Below are positions 29,320 to 38,149 of a stretch of 64,000 nucleotides of DNA, piece after piece. Source of the DNA: G963663775 sp963664255 (GTDB lineage: Bacteria; Bacillota; Clostridia; Oscillospirales; Butyricicoccaceae); contig OY760938.1 of the NCBI GenBank assembly GCA_963664255.1, positions 1,798,001 through 1,862,000 on the forward strand. Reading direction: 5' to 3'. The notes beneath the pieces are model-generated. The model worked only from the letters and a program-made list of their open reading frames with translations, was not told where the DNA came from and ran no database searches. Made by a program: the position numbers and the translations under genes. How positions within the stretch are numbered: the first letter of the stretch is position 1; every line of letters starts with the position of its first letter.

Positions 29320-29348
29320 AGAGTACTGCAAATTCAAATGATTGTCAA
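29320..29348 (-). promoter_or_regulatory. Promoter of the rubredoxin-flavoprotein gene
   Basis: On the minus strand TTGACA (29343-29348) and TACTCT (29320-29325), 17 bp apart. Downstream lies TATTATTAGGAATTATT, an imperfect dyad loosely like a PerR box. Confidence 0.6.
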
Positions 29349-29367
29349 TCCTATTTCAAAAAAAACC

Positions 29368-29396
29368 TTGCATTCTCACACAAAAGGATGTATACT
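29368..29396 (+). promoter_or_regulatory. Promoter of the 165-aa conserved gene
   Basis: TTGCAT and TATACT with 17-bp spacing. Confidence 0.65.
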
Positions 29397-29441
29397 AAGC
29401 AAGTAATTTAGTAAATTAGCAATTCATAAAAGGAGTGTAAC

Positions 29442-29939
29442 ATGATGAAAATTCCAACCACACTGAAGCATAAACCTGTCATTGTTTCGGAAAATTATAG
29501 CCAAATCGATGGAAGATATGCCGGTGACACCGATGCAATGGGGCTTTCCTTGGGTCTGGCGCAGTGGAATGACCGCGGACGTGTCGATATTTCGGCAAAG
29601 GTTTGGCGGCATACAGGCGGAAAATGGTCGCGTCAGTCGGAAGAATTGCCCATGCATCGCGTGATGGATTTGGCGATTTTGATTTGCCGTGCCAAGCAGT
29701 ACATGGCAGACAGCTATCGCTATCCCAAGCTGTATGATGAAAATGCGCCGCAAATCGACCGTATCGCGTTGCAGGGTGATGCTATGACGGTTGCAGTTTG
29801 TACAGAAAATGAGCTGATTGACCAAGATATGAAGCTCTTTGCGGACACCTTGGCGCGGGATGATGAAATGCTGGCAGAGCGACTGCACCGCCTGTCTGAA
29901 ATCCTGCAGGACATGGGCTATGGTCGGCGGAACCGCTGA
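29442..29939 (+). CDS. Conserved protein of unknown function (DUF6530-like)
   Basis: 165 residues, soluble, no signal peptide. The N-terminal segment PTTLKHKPVIVSENY and ISAKVWRHTGGKWSRQSEEL with LPMHRVMDLAILI look like the Firmicutes family I recall as DUF6530; this was not verified. There are no obvious catalytic motifs. The protein appears alpha/beta with an acidic C-terminal helix. It has its own promoter and an AAAAGGAGTG ribosome site. The function is unknown. Confidence 0.6.
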   Translation: MMKIPTTLKHKPVIVSENYSQIDGRYAGDTDAMGLSLGLAQWNDRGRVDISAKVWRHTGGKWSRQSEELPMHRVMDLAILICRAKQYMADSYRYPKLYDENAPQIDRIALQGDAMTVAVCTENELIDQDMKLFADTLARDDEMLAERLHRLSEILQDMGYGRRNR

Positions 29940-30007
29940 GCACAGGTTCTAAGGCTGCTTGACCCCTCATATGCTTTGAAAAGAGGAAGCATGAGGAGGG
30001 AAAGGAC

Positions 30008-30574
30008 ATGATTGTTTACGCCACAAAATTGACCATTCGGAAAGCGGCGATTGGCTTGGCTGTTCTGGGAGGCATTCTCTGGGGCATCACCGCCTTGGCA
30101 CCACGCGCGGCACAGGCAGTTGCAGCGCAGATAGACAGCCAATCCATCAGCCAGAAGCTGAAAGATAATGATGCAAGGGTATCCTATTTGCAGGAATTCG
30201 GCTGGATGGTGGAAGAAACCCCGCTTGTGGAAATGGAAGTGCAGATTCCAAAGGAATTTGATGGAGCTTATCAGCAGTATAATGAGATTCAGCTGCGACA
30301 GGGGTTGGATTTGACAAAGTATCGTGGGAAGCGTGCCATGCTGTATACGTACACGGTGCTAGACTATCCAACGCAGGAGGAAGGCGTGACGGCAAGCCTT
30401 GTACTGTACAAAAATCGTGTAATTGCAGCAGACATTAGCGCTGCAAATGCAGAAGGGTTCACCCATGGGTTGACCGAACGTCCCAGTGCGGCAGCAACTG
30501 CAGCCGAGCCGAGCGGTGAACAGAACCCGCAAGCGCCTGCGGAGCAGAAAACGGCACAAGATACCACTGAATAA
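30008..30574 (+). CDS. DUF4830-type membrane-anchored protein
   Basis: 188 residues with one N-terminal membrane segment (about 12-32, AAIGLAVLGGILWGITAL), an extracytoplasmic domain with RVSYLQEFGWMVEETP, VQIPKEFDGAYQQYN and QGLDLTKYRGKRAMLYTY, and an Ala/Pro/Gln-rich disordered tail from about 155. The domain pattern is that of DUF4830 proteins of Clostridia (from memory), whose role is unknown. Ribosome site GAGGAGGGAAAGG. A terminator follows, so it ends its transcript. Confidence 0.7.
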   Translation: MIVYATKLTIRKAAIGLAVLGGILWGITALAPRAAQAVAAQIDSQSISQKLKDNDARVSYLQEFGWMVEETPLVEMEVQIPKEFDGAYQQYNEIQLRQGLDLTKYRGKRAMLYTYTVLDYPTQEEGVTASLVLYKNRVIAADISAANAEGFTHGLTERPSAAATAAEPSGEQNPQAPAEQKTAQDTTE

Positions 30575-30593
30575 TGGATATGGATGGATAAAT

Positions 30594-30637
30594 AAAAAAA
30601 GACCACGGGTTAAGATACACGCCCTGTGGTCTTTTTT
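30594..30637 (+). terminator. Terminator after the DUF4830 gene
   Basis: AAAAAAGACCACGGG / CCCTGTGGTCTTTTTT. Confidence 0.88.
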
Positions 30638-30772
30638 GTTGTTTGCAGCGAGTAGCTTCTACAAAAATTGGATGATTAGGAATAAAGATAGTCTTTTTTA
30701 GAAAATCTATTGTGCAAATTGTAAAAAAGTGATACTGTATATAAATACACAAATCACATGGGAGGCACAGCA

Positions 30773-31528
30773 ATGGCGCAAAAATCAGGGGCGGGATTAC
30801 AGCGCTTGGATAAAGTGCTTTGCAATTTGGGATATGGTTCCCGTCGGGAAATTGCAGAGCTGGCAAAAAAACGACAAATTACCATCGATGGTGTGTGCTG
30901 CACCGATGCAGGACGTAAAGTCGACCCGACACAGTCGGTGATACAGGTCGGCGCAGAAACGGTGGTTTGGCAAGCGCAATACTACATCATGCTGCACAAA
31001 CCGCCAGGCTACATCACCGCAACGCAGGATAATTTTCAGCCTACGGTCATGGAGCTGCTCTCGGAGCGGCTGCAGAAAGCCGGTCTGTTTCCGGTCGGAC
31101 GTTTGGATAAGGATACCGAGGGGTTGCTGCTTTTGACGACAGACGGCGCGTTTGGCCATGCACTGATGGCGCCCAAACGCCATGTGGAAAAGGTCTACGA
31201 AGCCGAAATACAGGGGACACTAGATGACGATGCGGTGCAGCGGTTTGCACAGGGCATCTGCCTGCGCGATGGCACGCCCTGCCGCCCTGCAAAATTGCAG
31301 ATACTGCACACGAATGCTGGGCATGCGCGTGCGCACATTACCCTGCTCGAAGGGAAATTTCACCAAGTCAAACGCATGGTGCAGCAGGTGGGCGGCGAAG
31401 TGGTTGCCCTCAAGCGCATCTCCATCGGACCTATCGCGCTGGATGAAACCTTGCGGCTGGGAGAATATCGTGCATTAACCGACCAAGAAGTGCAGGAATT
31501 GCTGCATTTTGGTAATGAATCTCCATAA
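30773..31528 (+). CDS. RsuA/RluB-family rRNA pseudouridine synthase
   Basis: Converts a specific uridine in rRNA to pseudouridine. An N-terminal S4 RNA-binding domain (about residues 8-60, LDKVLCNLGYGSRREIAEL) precedes the catalytic domain with FPVGRLDKDTEGLLLLT containing the catalytic Asp, and KFHQVKRMVQQVG. At 251 residues it fits RsuA (16S, position 516) or RluB (23S) types; sequence alone does not decide. ATG 30773 is the start because GGGAGG lies just before it; the ATG at 30758 overlaps that site. Confidence 0.9.
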   Translation: MAQKSGAGLQRLDKVLCNLGYGSRREIAELAKKRQITIDGVCCTDAGRKVDPTQSVIQVGAETVVWQAQYYIMLHKPPGYITATQDNFQPTVMELLSERLQKAGLFPVGRLDKDTEGLLLLTTDGAFGHALMAPKRHVEKVYEAEIQGTLDDDAVQRFAQGICLRDGTPCRPAKLQILHTNAGHARAHITLLEGKFHQVKRMVQQVGGEVVALKRISIGPIALDETLRLGEYRALTDQEVQELLHFGNESP

Positions 31529-31582
31529 ATTGTAGGAATCAGAAAATAAAGTTCAAAAGACAACAAAAAATCACAAAAAAAA

Positions 31583-31612
31583 TTGTACAAATTTATCGAG
31601 GCGTGATATAAT
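31583..31612 (+). promoter_or_regulatory. Promoter of the CdaR-like regulator gene
   Basis: TTGTAC and TATAAT (after TGA), 18-bp spacing. A leader of about 155 nt follows, with a long stem ATACG-aa-GGCGAA / TTCGCC-gcaa-CGTGTAT (about 31708-31748) just before the ribosome site. Confidence 0.6.
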
Positions 31613-31773
31613 AACTTAAAATATGTGTAGCTTGCGTGATATTATTGTGCACAATGTCTGGAGGCGGCACAGGCAAAATAGGACGGGATTTTTAAGATTA
31701 AGAGTGTATACGAAGGCGAAATTGGGCAAAGTTCGCCGCAACGTGTATAGAGAGTAAGTGAAAGGTGATGAAT

Positions 31774-32868
31774 ATGGCTTCGAGATTATTTCAATCCATG
31801 GTGTTGCAGATGAAAGACACCGTAGATCGTGTCATCGGCATTGTTGATGCAACGGGTGCTGTGGTTGCATGTACCGACTTGCCACGCATCGGGGAAATGC
31901 GTGAGGATGCGGTGACGGAGCTTGGATATGCAGGGGATATGATTCGCTTTGGCGGATATACCTACCGCATGGTGGGCGAGCGAAACACGCGTCTGGAATA
32001 TGCGGTGTTTGTGCAGGGGGAAGATGAGCTGGCGCGCAGCATTTGCTCCATGGCAGCAGTTTCCATCAACAGCATCAAGACCCTGTATGATGAAAAGCAT
32101 GACAAGGCGACCTTTATTAAAAACATTATTTTGGATAACATTCTGCCCGGAGATATTTATATCAAATCGCGGGAACTGCATTTTGGCAGTGATTTGCCGC
32201 GCGTGGTGCTGTTGATTCGCCAGATTCGCCATGTGGATGTTGCTGCCATTGACGTGGTGCAGGGACTGTTTCCGGACAAGCAGAAGGATTTTGTGCTGCA
32301 CATTTCCGAAAGCGATATTGTACTCGTCACGGAGGTCAAGCTGGGCAGTGAAATGCGCGATTTGACCAAAATCGCAAAATCCATTGAGGAAGCGCTGATG
32401 ACCGAGCTGGGACAAAAGGTCATCATTGGTGTGGGTTCGATTTCCACACAGATGAAGGACATTGCAAAGTCTTTCAAGGAAGCGCAGGTTGCCATTGAGG
32501 TTGGCGGCGTATTTGACACCGAAAAAAGCATCATCAGCTTTGAAAATCTGGGCATTGGGCGTTTGATTTATCAGCTGCCGACCACACTGTGTGAAATGTT
32601 CCTGACGGAGGTCTTTAAGAAGGGGTCGATTGACGCCTTGGACCAGGAAACCCTGTTTACGATTCAAAAGTTCTTTGAAAACAATCTAAACGTATCGGAA
32701 ACCTCCAGAAAGCTCTTTGTGCATCGCAATACGTTGGTATATCGTCTGGAAAAAATCAAAAAGCTGACAGGGCTGGATTTGCGGGAGTTTGACCATGCGA
32801 TTGTCTTTAAGGTTGCGCTGATGGTACGCAAATATTTGGCGAGCCGAGAAGAGCATCATAATCTATAA
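31774..32868 (+). CDS. CdaR/PucR-family transcriptional regulator
   Basis: 364 residues. The C-terminal PucR-type helix-turn-helix is clear (NNLNVSETSRKLFVHRN, TLVYRLEKIKKLTGLD). The preceding region has a GGDEF-like CdaR sensor fold (VIIGVGSISTQMKDIAKSFK) and the N-terminus is a possible small-ligand domain. Its targets are unknown. It sits directly upstream of ftsE-ftsX, but a terminator and a separate promoter lie between, so co-regulation is only suggested by position. ATG 31774 follows AAAGGTGAT. Confidence 0.85.
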   Translation: MASRLFQSMVLQMKDTVDRVIGIVDATGAVVACTDLPRIGEMREDAVTELGYAGDMIRFGGYTYRMVGERNTRLEYAVFVQGEDELARSICSMAAVSINSIKTLYDEKHDKATFIKNIILDNILPGDIYIKSRELHFGSDLPRVVLLIRQIRHVDVAAIDVVQGLFPDKQKDFVLHISESDIVLVTEVKLGSEMRDLTKIAKSIEEALMTELGQKVIIGVGSISTQMKDIAKSFKEAQVAIEVGGVFDTEKSIISFENLGIGRLIYQLPTTLCEMFLTEVFKKGSIDALDQETLFTIQKFFENNLNVSETSRKLFVHRNTLVYRLEKIKKLTGLDLREFDHAIVFKVALMVRKYLASREEHHNL

Positions 32869-32877
32869 ATCGGAAAG

Positions 32878-32910
32878 CGGTAAACACATCATCGTTTGAT
32901 GTGTTTACCG
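32878..32910 (+). terminator. Terminator after the CdaR-like gene
   Basis: CGGTAAACACATCA / TTGATGTGTTTACCG, 4-nt loop, then GCTTTTG. Confidence 0.75.
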
Positions 32911-32975
32911 GCTTTTGCATAGATTCTGTAACGAACTTGTACTGTCCAGATGCAGATGGGAGGAATGGAAAAGCC

Positions 32976-33677
32976 GTGATTCGAATGAGTGACGTCACAA
33001 AGATTTATGACAACGGCACTTGTGCGGTGAAAAAAGCGACGTTTCGGATTGATGAGGGGGAATTTGTGTTTCTGGTTGGCTCGTCCGGCTCGGGAAAATC
33101 CACCTTAATCAAGCTGCTTACCGCAGAAGCGCGCCCGACAGAAGGTCGTATTGTTGTAAACAATTATAATATCAGCACGCTGAAAAAGCGCGAAGTACCC
33201 TATCTGCGCCGCACCTTGGGCGTTGTGTTTCAGGATTTTCGCCTGATTCAAAACAAATCGGTTTATGAAAATGTGGCGTTTGCCATGCGTGCGGTCGGGG
33301 CAACCAATCGCGCCATTCGCAAGCGTGTGCCGTATGTGCTGGATTTGGTGGGGCTCATCCAAAAAATCAACGCGTGCCCCATGGAGCTATCTGGCGGTGA
33401 GCAGCAGCGTGTGGCGATTGCACGCGCGCTGGTCAACAATCCAAGGCTGATTATTGCAGACGAGCCAACCGGCAACCTTGACCCTGCGCGTTCGTTGGAA
33501 CTCATGACACTGTTTGAGCGCATCAATGAACTGGGCACAACGGTGCTGATTGTAACGCATGAAAAGGAACTGGTGGACAAATTTTCCAGACGCGTCATCA
33601 AGATAGAGCAAGGCCAGATTATCAGTGACAGGACAGGTGGGTATTACAAACATGAAGAAGCGCAAGCGGAGAGTTAA
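32976..33677 (+). CDS. ftsE: Cell division ATP-binding protein FtsE
   Basis: ABC-type ATPase that, with FtsX, drives conformational signals to periplasmic peptidoglycan hydrolases. The 233 residues have Walker A GSSGSGKSTLIK near 36, Q-loop FQDFRLI, signature LSGGEQQRVAIARAL and Walker B LIIADEPTGNLD. GTG 32976 is used because VIRMSDVTKIYDNG aligns with the family start; GGGAGG is 12 nt upstream. The 3' end overlaps ftsX by 26 bp. Confidence 0.92.
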   Translation: MIRMSDVTKIYDNGTCAVKKATFRIDEGEFVFLVGSSGSGKSTLIKLLTAEARPTEGRIVVNNYNISTLKKREVPYLRRTLGVVFQDFRLIQNKSVYENVAFAMRAVGATNRAIRKRVPYVLDLVGLIQKINACPMELSGGEQQRVAIARALVNNPRLIIADEPTGNLDPARSLELMTLFERINELGTTVLIVTHEKELVDKFSRRVIKIEQGQIISDRTGGYYKHEEAQAES

Positions 33678-34554
33678 TATCGGATATTACTGGGCGGAAG
33701 GCATCCGTAATATCTTTTTGCATGGTTTTATGAGCTTTGCGGCGGTCAGCATCATTGTTGCGTGCCTGCTGATTACGGGCAGCGTCGCGCTGATTACATA
33801 TAACATTGATTTGAACATCCAGCAGCTGCAGGACGAAAGCGAAATCGTGGTTTTCATTGACGAAAAGCTTTCGGATGATGAGGCGCGTGCGCTGCAAAGC
33901 ACCTTGGAGCAGATGAATAATGTTGCAACGGTCACCTTTCGCTCCCGTGAGGACGCACTGGAAGTCCTGCGGAAAAAGGACGCGGAATACTCCACGATTT
34001 TGCAGGGATTTGATGACACTAACAACCCCCTGCGCAATGAATACCACATCACGCTGCAGGATGTGACCAAAGCCGAGGAAACCGTGGGTAAGATTGCGGC
34101 ATTGCCGGCGGTTGCCAACCATCGCGTGCAGGAAGATACGATTTCCATGCTGGTCAAGGTGCAAAACGTGTTTAAAATCGTATCCTTAAGTCTGGTAGTT
34201 GCCTTGGGCTGTATTTCTGTTTTTATCATTTCCAACACCGTAAAGCTGGCGATGTTCTCCAGACGTGAGGAAATTTCAATTCAAAAAATGGTTGGTGCGA
34301 CCAACTGGTTCATTCGTTGGCCGTTTGTCATCGAAGGCATGGTGCTGGGCTTTATTGGTGGTATCGTTGCGTTGTTCATTGAATGGGGTGTCTATGCCAA
34401 GCTGTCCGGCTTTGTGATAGGGATGCTGCCCATGTTCCAAATGGCGGCGGTAGAGAGCCTGTATGGCAGGGTCATCACCATCTTCATGGCGGCGAGTGTT
34501 GCGGTGGGTATGTGCGGCTCTGTGTTGACCATTCGCCGGTTTATGGACGTGTGA
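33652..34554 (+). CDS. ftsX: Cell division protein FtsX
   Basis: Membrane partner of FtsE, 300 residues, four predicted helices: one near residue 25-48 (FAAVSIIVACLLITGS) and three in the C-terminal half (ALGCISVFIIS; GMVLGFIGGIVALF; VITIFMAASVAV). An extracellular domain of about 110 residues lies between helices 1 and 2 and binds the hydrolase activator. ATG 33652 inside the end of ftsE follows ACAGGTGGG. The next gene encodes the expected coiled-coil partner. Confidence 0.92.
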   Translation: MKKRKRRVNIGYYWAEGIRNIFLHGFMSFAAVSIIVACLLITGSVALITYNIDLNIQQLQDESEIVVFIDEKLSDDEARALQSTLEQMNNVATVTFRSREDALEVLRKKDAEYSTILQGFDDTNNPLRNEYHITLQDVTKAEETVGKIAALPAVANHRVQEDTISMLVKVQNVFKIVSLSLVVALGCISVFIISNTVKLAMFSRREEISIQKMVGATNWFIRWPFVIEGMVLGFIGGIVALFIEWGVYAKLSGFVIGMLPMFQMAAVESLYGRVITIFMAASVAVGMCGSVLTIRRFMDV

Positions 34555-34594
34555 TGGCATTTGCAAACCATCTGGAAGGAGTTATGTGGCGACC

Positions 34595-35815
34595 ATGATG
34601 AGTAGAAAGACAGCAAAAAGGATTGCGGCGGTGGTTGCATTTATGCTTGCGGCAATTATGGTGTTTTCGGTGATTGTATCGGCGATTCCGTATGCCAGTG
34701 CGGCGAGCAGTGTTTCCGGACTGAAACAGCAGTTGTCGGATATTGCGAGTAAAAAAGCGGCAATCCAAAAGCAAATTGATGCGCTGAGTGACCAAATCGG
34801 AGAAGTCAGCGAGAAAAAAGCGGCACTGGATGAACAAATCGAGCTGACACAGGATGAAATCGACACCACGGAGAACCTCATCAGTCAGCTGGAGGACCAA
34901 ATTGATGCCAAAACGGAAGAACTGGCAGAAGCAGAGGACGCATTGGAAGAGAAAACAGAGCTGTTCTGCACCCGCATTCGTGTGATGTATGAAGAAGGCG
35001 ATGCCACCTATCTGGACGTTCTGCTGGCATCGGAAAATTTTTCGGATATGTTGACCCGCATCGACACGATGGGGCAAATCATGCAGTATGATGAGCAGAT
35101 TGTGCAAGAATATACCGCTGCAAAGGAAGAGATTGCGCAGAAAAAAGCCTCTCTGGAAGGCGATAAAGCCGACCAGGAAAGCTATCAGGCAAGCTTGCAG
35201 GACAAGCAAGACACATTGGATACCCAGCGTGCGGAGCAGCAGCAGCTGATTGAAAAATTAAACACTGATTTGGATGCACAGAAGGCGGAAAGCGAACGCA
35301 TGGATGCCGAACGCGCAGCCATCAATGATGAAATTGCAGAGATTTCCCGCAAAGCGGCAGAAGCGGCACAAAATAGCAGCAGCGGCAGCGGCGGCGGCAG
35401 TGTCACCGTACCGGTCAGCGGCACCTTTACATGGCCTTTGCCGGGATACGGCAGCGGCAGCATCACCAGTCCATATGGCTACCGCATCCATCCAATTAGT
35501 GGCACGAAAAAATTCCATTCCGGTATTGACTTGGGTGCACCGAGCGGCACACCGATTGTTGCCGCAAAGTCGGGCACCGTTGTGAGAAGCTATATGTCCA
35601 GCTCCTACGGAAATTACACCGTCATCGACCATGGCGGCGGCGTGATGACGGCATATGCCCACCAGTCCAAGCGACTGGTTTCAGTGGGCGATACGGTCAG
35701 TGCAGGGGAAACGATTGGGCTGGTCGGCTCTACAGGCAATTCCACGGGCAATCATCTTCACTTTGAAATCTATGTCAATGGTTCTACGGTGAATCCGATG
35801 AAATATTTCAGCTAA
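34595..35815 (+). CDS. Coiled-coil murein hydrolase (activator) with M23 domain, EnvC/PcsB-like
   Basis: About 406 residues: signal peptide ending near AASS, a long coiled coil (about 35-270, with GLKQQLSDIASKKAAIQKQI), a Gly/Ser linker and a C-terminal LytM/M23 domain with HSGIDLG and HLHFEI, so both metal-binding motifs are intact. FtsEX-dependent coiled-coil hydrolases such as PcsB, CwlO and EnvC have this plan, and the gene directly follows ftsX. The start is uncertain: ATG 34595 or 34598, or GTG 34586 which is too close to AAGGAG. Confidence 0.88.
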   Translation: MMSRKTAKRIAAVVAFMLAAIMVFSVIVSAIPYASAASSVSGLKQQLSDIASKKAAIQKQIDALSDQIGEVSEKKAALDEQIELTQDEIDTTENLISQLEDQIDAKTEELAEAEDALEEKTELFCTRIRVMYEEGDATYLDVLLASENFSDMLTRIDTMGQIMQYDEQIVQEYTAAKEEIAQKKASLEGDKADQESYQASLQDKQDTLDTQRAEQQQLIEKLNTDLDAQKAESERMDAERAAINDEIAEISRKAAEAAQNSSSGSGGGSVTVPVSGTFTWPLPGYGSGSITSPYGYRIHPISGTKKFHSGIDLGAPSGTPIVAAKSGTVVRSYMSSSYGNYTVIDHGGGVMTAYAHQSKRLVSVGDTVSAGETIGLVGSTGNSTGNHLHFEIYVNGSTVNPMKYFS

Positions 35816-35816
35816 G

Positions 35817-35825
35817 AACCTGTAT
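35817..35825 (+). repeat. Short dispersed repeat core
   Basis: AGAACCTGTAT directly after the M23 gene stop; same core as the 2539, 50264, 40201 and 55616 copies. Confidence 0.4.
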
Positions 35826-35860
35826 TTATCAATGGAGAATACGGATTCCGAGAAAAAATG

Positions 35861-35895
35861 CGTAAGGGGGAGCAGGCGATGTCTGCTCCCTTGCG
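35861..35895 (+). terminator. Hairpin between the M23 gene and ctpA
   Basis: CGTAAGGGGGAGCAG / CTGCTCCCTTGCG, followed by only TTT, so termination may be partial. Confidence 0.55.
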
Positions 35896-35910
35896 TTTGG
35901 AGGACATCAT

Positions 35911-37110
35911 ATGAAGCATCAGATTCCACGCGGCACAGCCGTTGCGCTGTGTCTGCTCACGGCGGTGACAACCTGCCAAATCACCTTGCTTGCTTGTCGG
36001 GAAGGCATCAATGGCGCGTTGCCAGACTACCTTGCACAGCAAAAGCTGTACAACAAGCTGGGTGAGATACAATCCCTCATAGAGCACAACTACGTCGGTG
36101 CGTATGACCCTGAGAAGCTGCTGGATATGGCGGCGGCAGGCATGGTGGTTGGCATGGACGACCGCTGGAGCAGTTATCTGCCGAAAGCCGATTATCAAAG
36201 CCATCAGCTCAATCAAGAAGGGGCTTTGGTGGGCATTGGGGTGTCTGTGTACTACGACAGCGAGGCGGAAGCACTGAAAATTCGCGAGGTCTATGCGGAT
36301 TCTCCGGCGCAAGCGGCAGGACTGCAAAGCGAGGATGAGATTTTGGCGGCAGACGGCGTGTCTGTAAAAGACCAAGGCTATGCGGCGGTGGTGGAAGCCG
36401 TTCGCGGAAACGCAGGCACCAGTGTCACGCTGCAAATACAGCGGGCAGACCATGAAGCGCCAGAAACCATCACGGTCAAGCGGGAAAAGGTTACAAAAAC
36501 GGTGGTTACAGCTGAAATGCTGGAAGATACTGTTGGGTATATCGCGATTGAAGATTTTGACGGCGGTGCAGACACCCAATTTGCGGCGGCACTGGAGCAG
36601 CTGCAGCAGCAGGGCGCGACAGCTTTTGTGTTTGACGTGCGTAACAATCCGGGCGGGCTCATTACGGTTTTGGTGGACATTTTAGACCCCTTGCTGCCCC
36701 AAGGCGAGATGGTGTCGCTCGTTGAAAAAGATGGCACAGAAAATCACTATACCTCCGACAGTCAGGCACTGCAGCTGCCCATGGCAGTGCTCGTGAATGC
36801 CCAATCCATCAGTGCCGCCGAGCTATTTGCCGCGGTATTGCAGGAGTATGGCGTTGCAACGGTGGTGGGCGAAAAAACCATCGGCAAGGGCTTTGCGCAG
36901 CGCACCTATCCGCTGTCGGACGGTTCGGCGTTGGTGCTCTCCGACCAAAAATATTACACACCCAAGGGGAAAAATCTCGCCAATATTGGCATAACACCGG
37001 ATGTTACAGTTAGCTTGACCGATGCGCAGAACCAAAAATTTTATGCCATGACAAAGCAGGAGGATGCGCAGCTGCAAGCGGCGATACAAGCAGTGCAGCA
37101 AACAAAATAG
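35911..37110 (+). CDS. S41-family C-terminal processing peptidase (CtpA-like)
   Basis: Secreted or membrane-anchored serine protease of 399 residues: N-terminal membrane/signal segment with a Cys (ITLLACREG, lipobox-like), PDZ domain (about 95-185, VGIGVSVYYDSEAEALKIR) and protease domain with FDVRNNPGGL, catalytic Ser in AQSISAAELF and Lys in GEKTIGKGFAQ. Such proteases control division and spore signalling. Downstream of ftsEX and an M23 hydrolase it may process wall enzymes, as CtpB does in sporulation. The ribosome site overlaps the preceding hairpin. Confidence 0.88.
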   Translation: MKHQIPRGTAVALCLLTAVTTCQITLLACREGINGALPDYLAQQKLYNKLGEIQSLIEHNYVGAYDPEKLLDMAAAGMVVGMDDRWSSYLPKADYQSHQLNQEGALVGIGVSVYYDSEAEALKIREVYADSPAQAAGLQSEDEILAADGVSVKDQGYAAVVEAVRGNAGTSVTLQIQRADHEAPETITVKREKVTKTVVTAEMLEDTVGYIAIEDFDGGADTQFAAALEQLQQQGATAFVFDVRNNPGGLITVLVDILDPLLPQGEMVSLVEKDGTENHYTSDSQALQLPMAVLVNAQSISAAELFAAVLQEYGVATVVGEKTIGKGFAQRTYPLSDGSALVLSDQKYYTPKGKNLANIGITPDVTVSLTDAQNQKFYAMTKQEDAQLQAAIQAVQQTK

Positions 37111-37176
37111 GCAAACGGTTCTATTACAGCAAAGACCCTGCATAGGATATGGCAGAAAACGCAGGGAGGCTTTGCG

Positions 37177-37917
37177 ATGTATGGGATTTTACGGGTGCAG
37201 GTGGTGCCGCAGCTTCCGCGCGCACGGGCACAGCAGGTAGAGGATGTTTGCGGCATGGCATTTCAGGTGGAAAAACTGCGCCTGTGCCGCACACAAGGCT
37301 TTTTGGACAGAAGATTGCTGCGGCGCAGCTTGAAAGCATTGGCGGCGGCGGGCGTGACCCAAGTGGTAATACCGCAAGATTTATACATAAAACAACAGCT
37401 GCAGCGGTACAATATGACCGAAATCAATCACACCGCGCTGATGAGAGGGATTGCTCCGCAAATCATCGATTATTTGCTGCAGCGGCAGAGCCATACCGCG
37501 GTGGCAATTTATGCGGGGCGGCTGGATAATGAAGTGCTGGCGGCGGTGCACCATGCCGCGCGCTATTATGACAGGGTGATGCTGGAGCTGGGCAGATGGA
37601 ATGAAATCGTATGTGACCAACTGCTTGCCGTATATGGTTTGGCGGCATTGCCGGGCATCGTACCAATGCCTGTGAAAAAAACTGCGGCACTGTGGTTTGA
37701 TTGCCCGCCGCAGACACTTTGCCATCGCATGGAGCGCATGATTTCGGTGGCACTGTGTGCGCAGGAGGCACCTGCTGATTATAATGATGTGCGGCTGAAA
37801 AATCCACGGCAAAGCACAGCGCAGGATACCGATTGGGAGAGTGTGATGAGTGCGGTGGTTGCAGGCAATGCGGCACAGGCGTTGACGCTGCAAATGGATT
37901 GTCTGGCAAAAAAATGA
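37177..37917 (+). CDS. Hypothetical protein, 246 aa
   Basis: Well-translated looking gene (GGGAGG before ATG 37177) with no signal peptide, no membrane helix and six cysteines. The middle (LLRRSLKALAAAGVTQVVIP, AVAIYAGRLDNEVLAAVHHA, YYDRVMLELGRWNEIVC) reads as alternating beta strands and helices, like a Rossmann-type domain. No catalytic motif is recognised. It lies between ctpA and the greA promoter and may belong to the ftsEX-ctpA transcript. Function unknown. Confidence 0.7.
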   Translation: MYGILRVQVVPQLPRARAQQVEDVCGMAFQVEKLRLCRTQGFLDRRLLRRSLKALAAAGVTQVVIPQDLYIKQQLQRYNMTEINHTALMRGIAPQIIDYLLQRQSHTAVAIYAGRLDNEVLAAVHHAARYYDRVMLELGRWNEIVCDQLLAVYGLAALPGIVPMPVKKTAALWFDCPPQTLCHRMERMISVALCAQEAPADYNDVRLKNPRQSTAQDTDWESVMSAVVAGNAAQALTLQMDCLAKK

Positions 37918-37936
37918 GAACTTTTCCGCAGCTTGC

Positions 37937-37966
37937 TTGACAGTACGGTTTTCCATACTCTATAAT
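37937..37966 (+). promoter_or_regulatory. Promoter of greA-lysS
   Basis: TTGACA and TATAAT, 18-bp spacing. The leader to greA is about 175 nt, GC-rich and able to form stems, with no T-box signature. Confidence 0.8.
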
Positions 37967-38149
37967 AGGGGTTAAATGTGAACCGTAAGGCAAGATGATC
38001 GCCGCAGACAAAGCCCGCCCTATGCGCGGCAGCAGAAAGGGCGAATGTCTGGGAATGCGCGTGCGCGGTGCAGGCAAACAGCTGGCGTGCCGTGCGTTGT
38101 ATCCGGCAGCGATATATCATGAATATCAAAATAAAAGAGGGAAATATTG

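Noticed and set aside
37967..38149. T-box controlling lysS through the greA leader
   Set aside because: The conserved T-box AGGGTGGNACCGCG sequence is absent.
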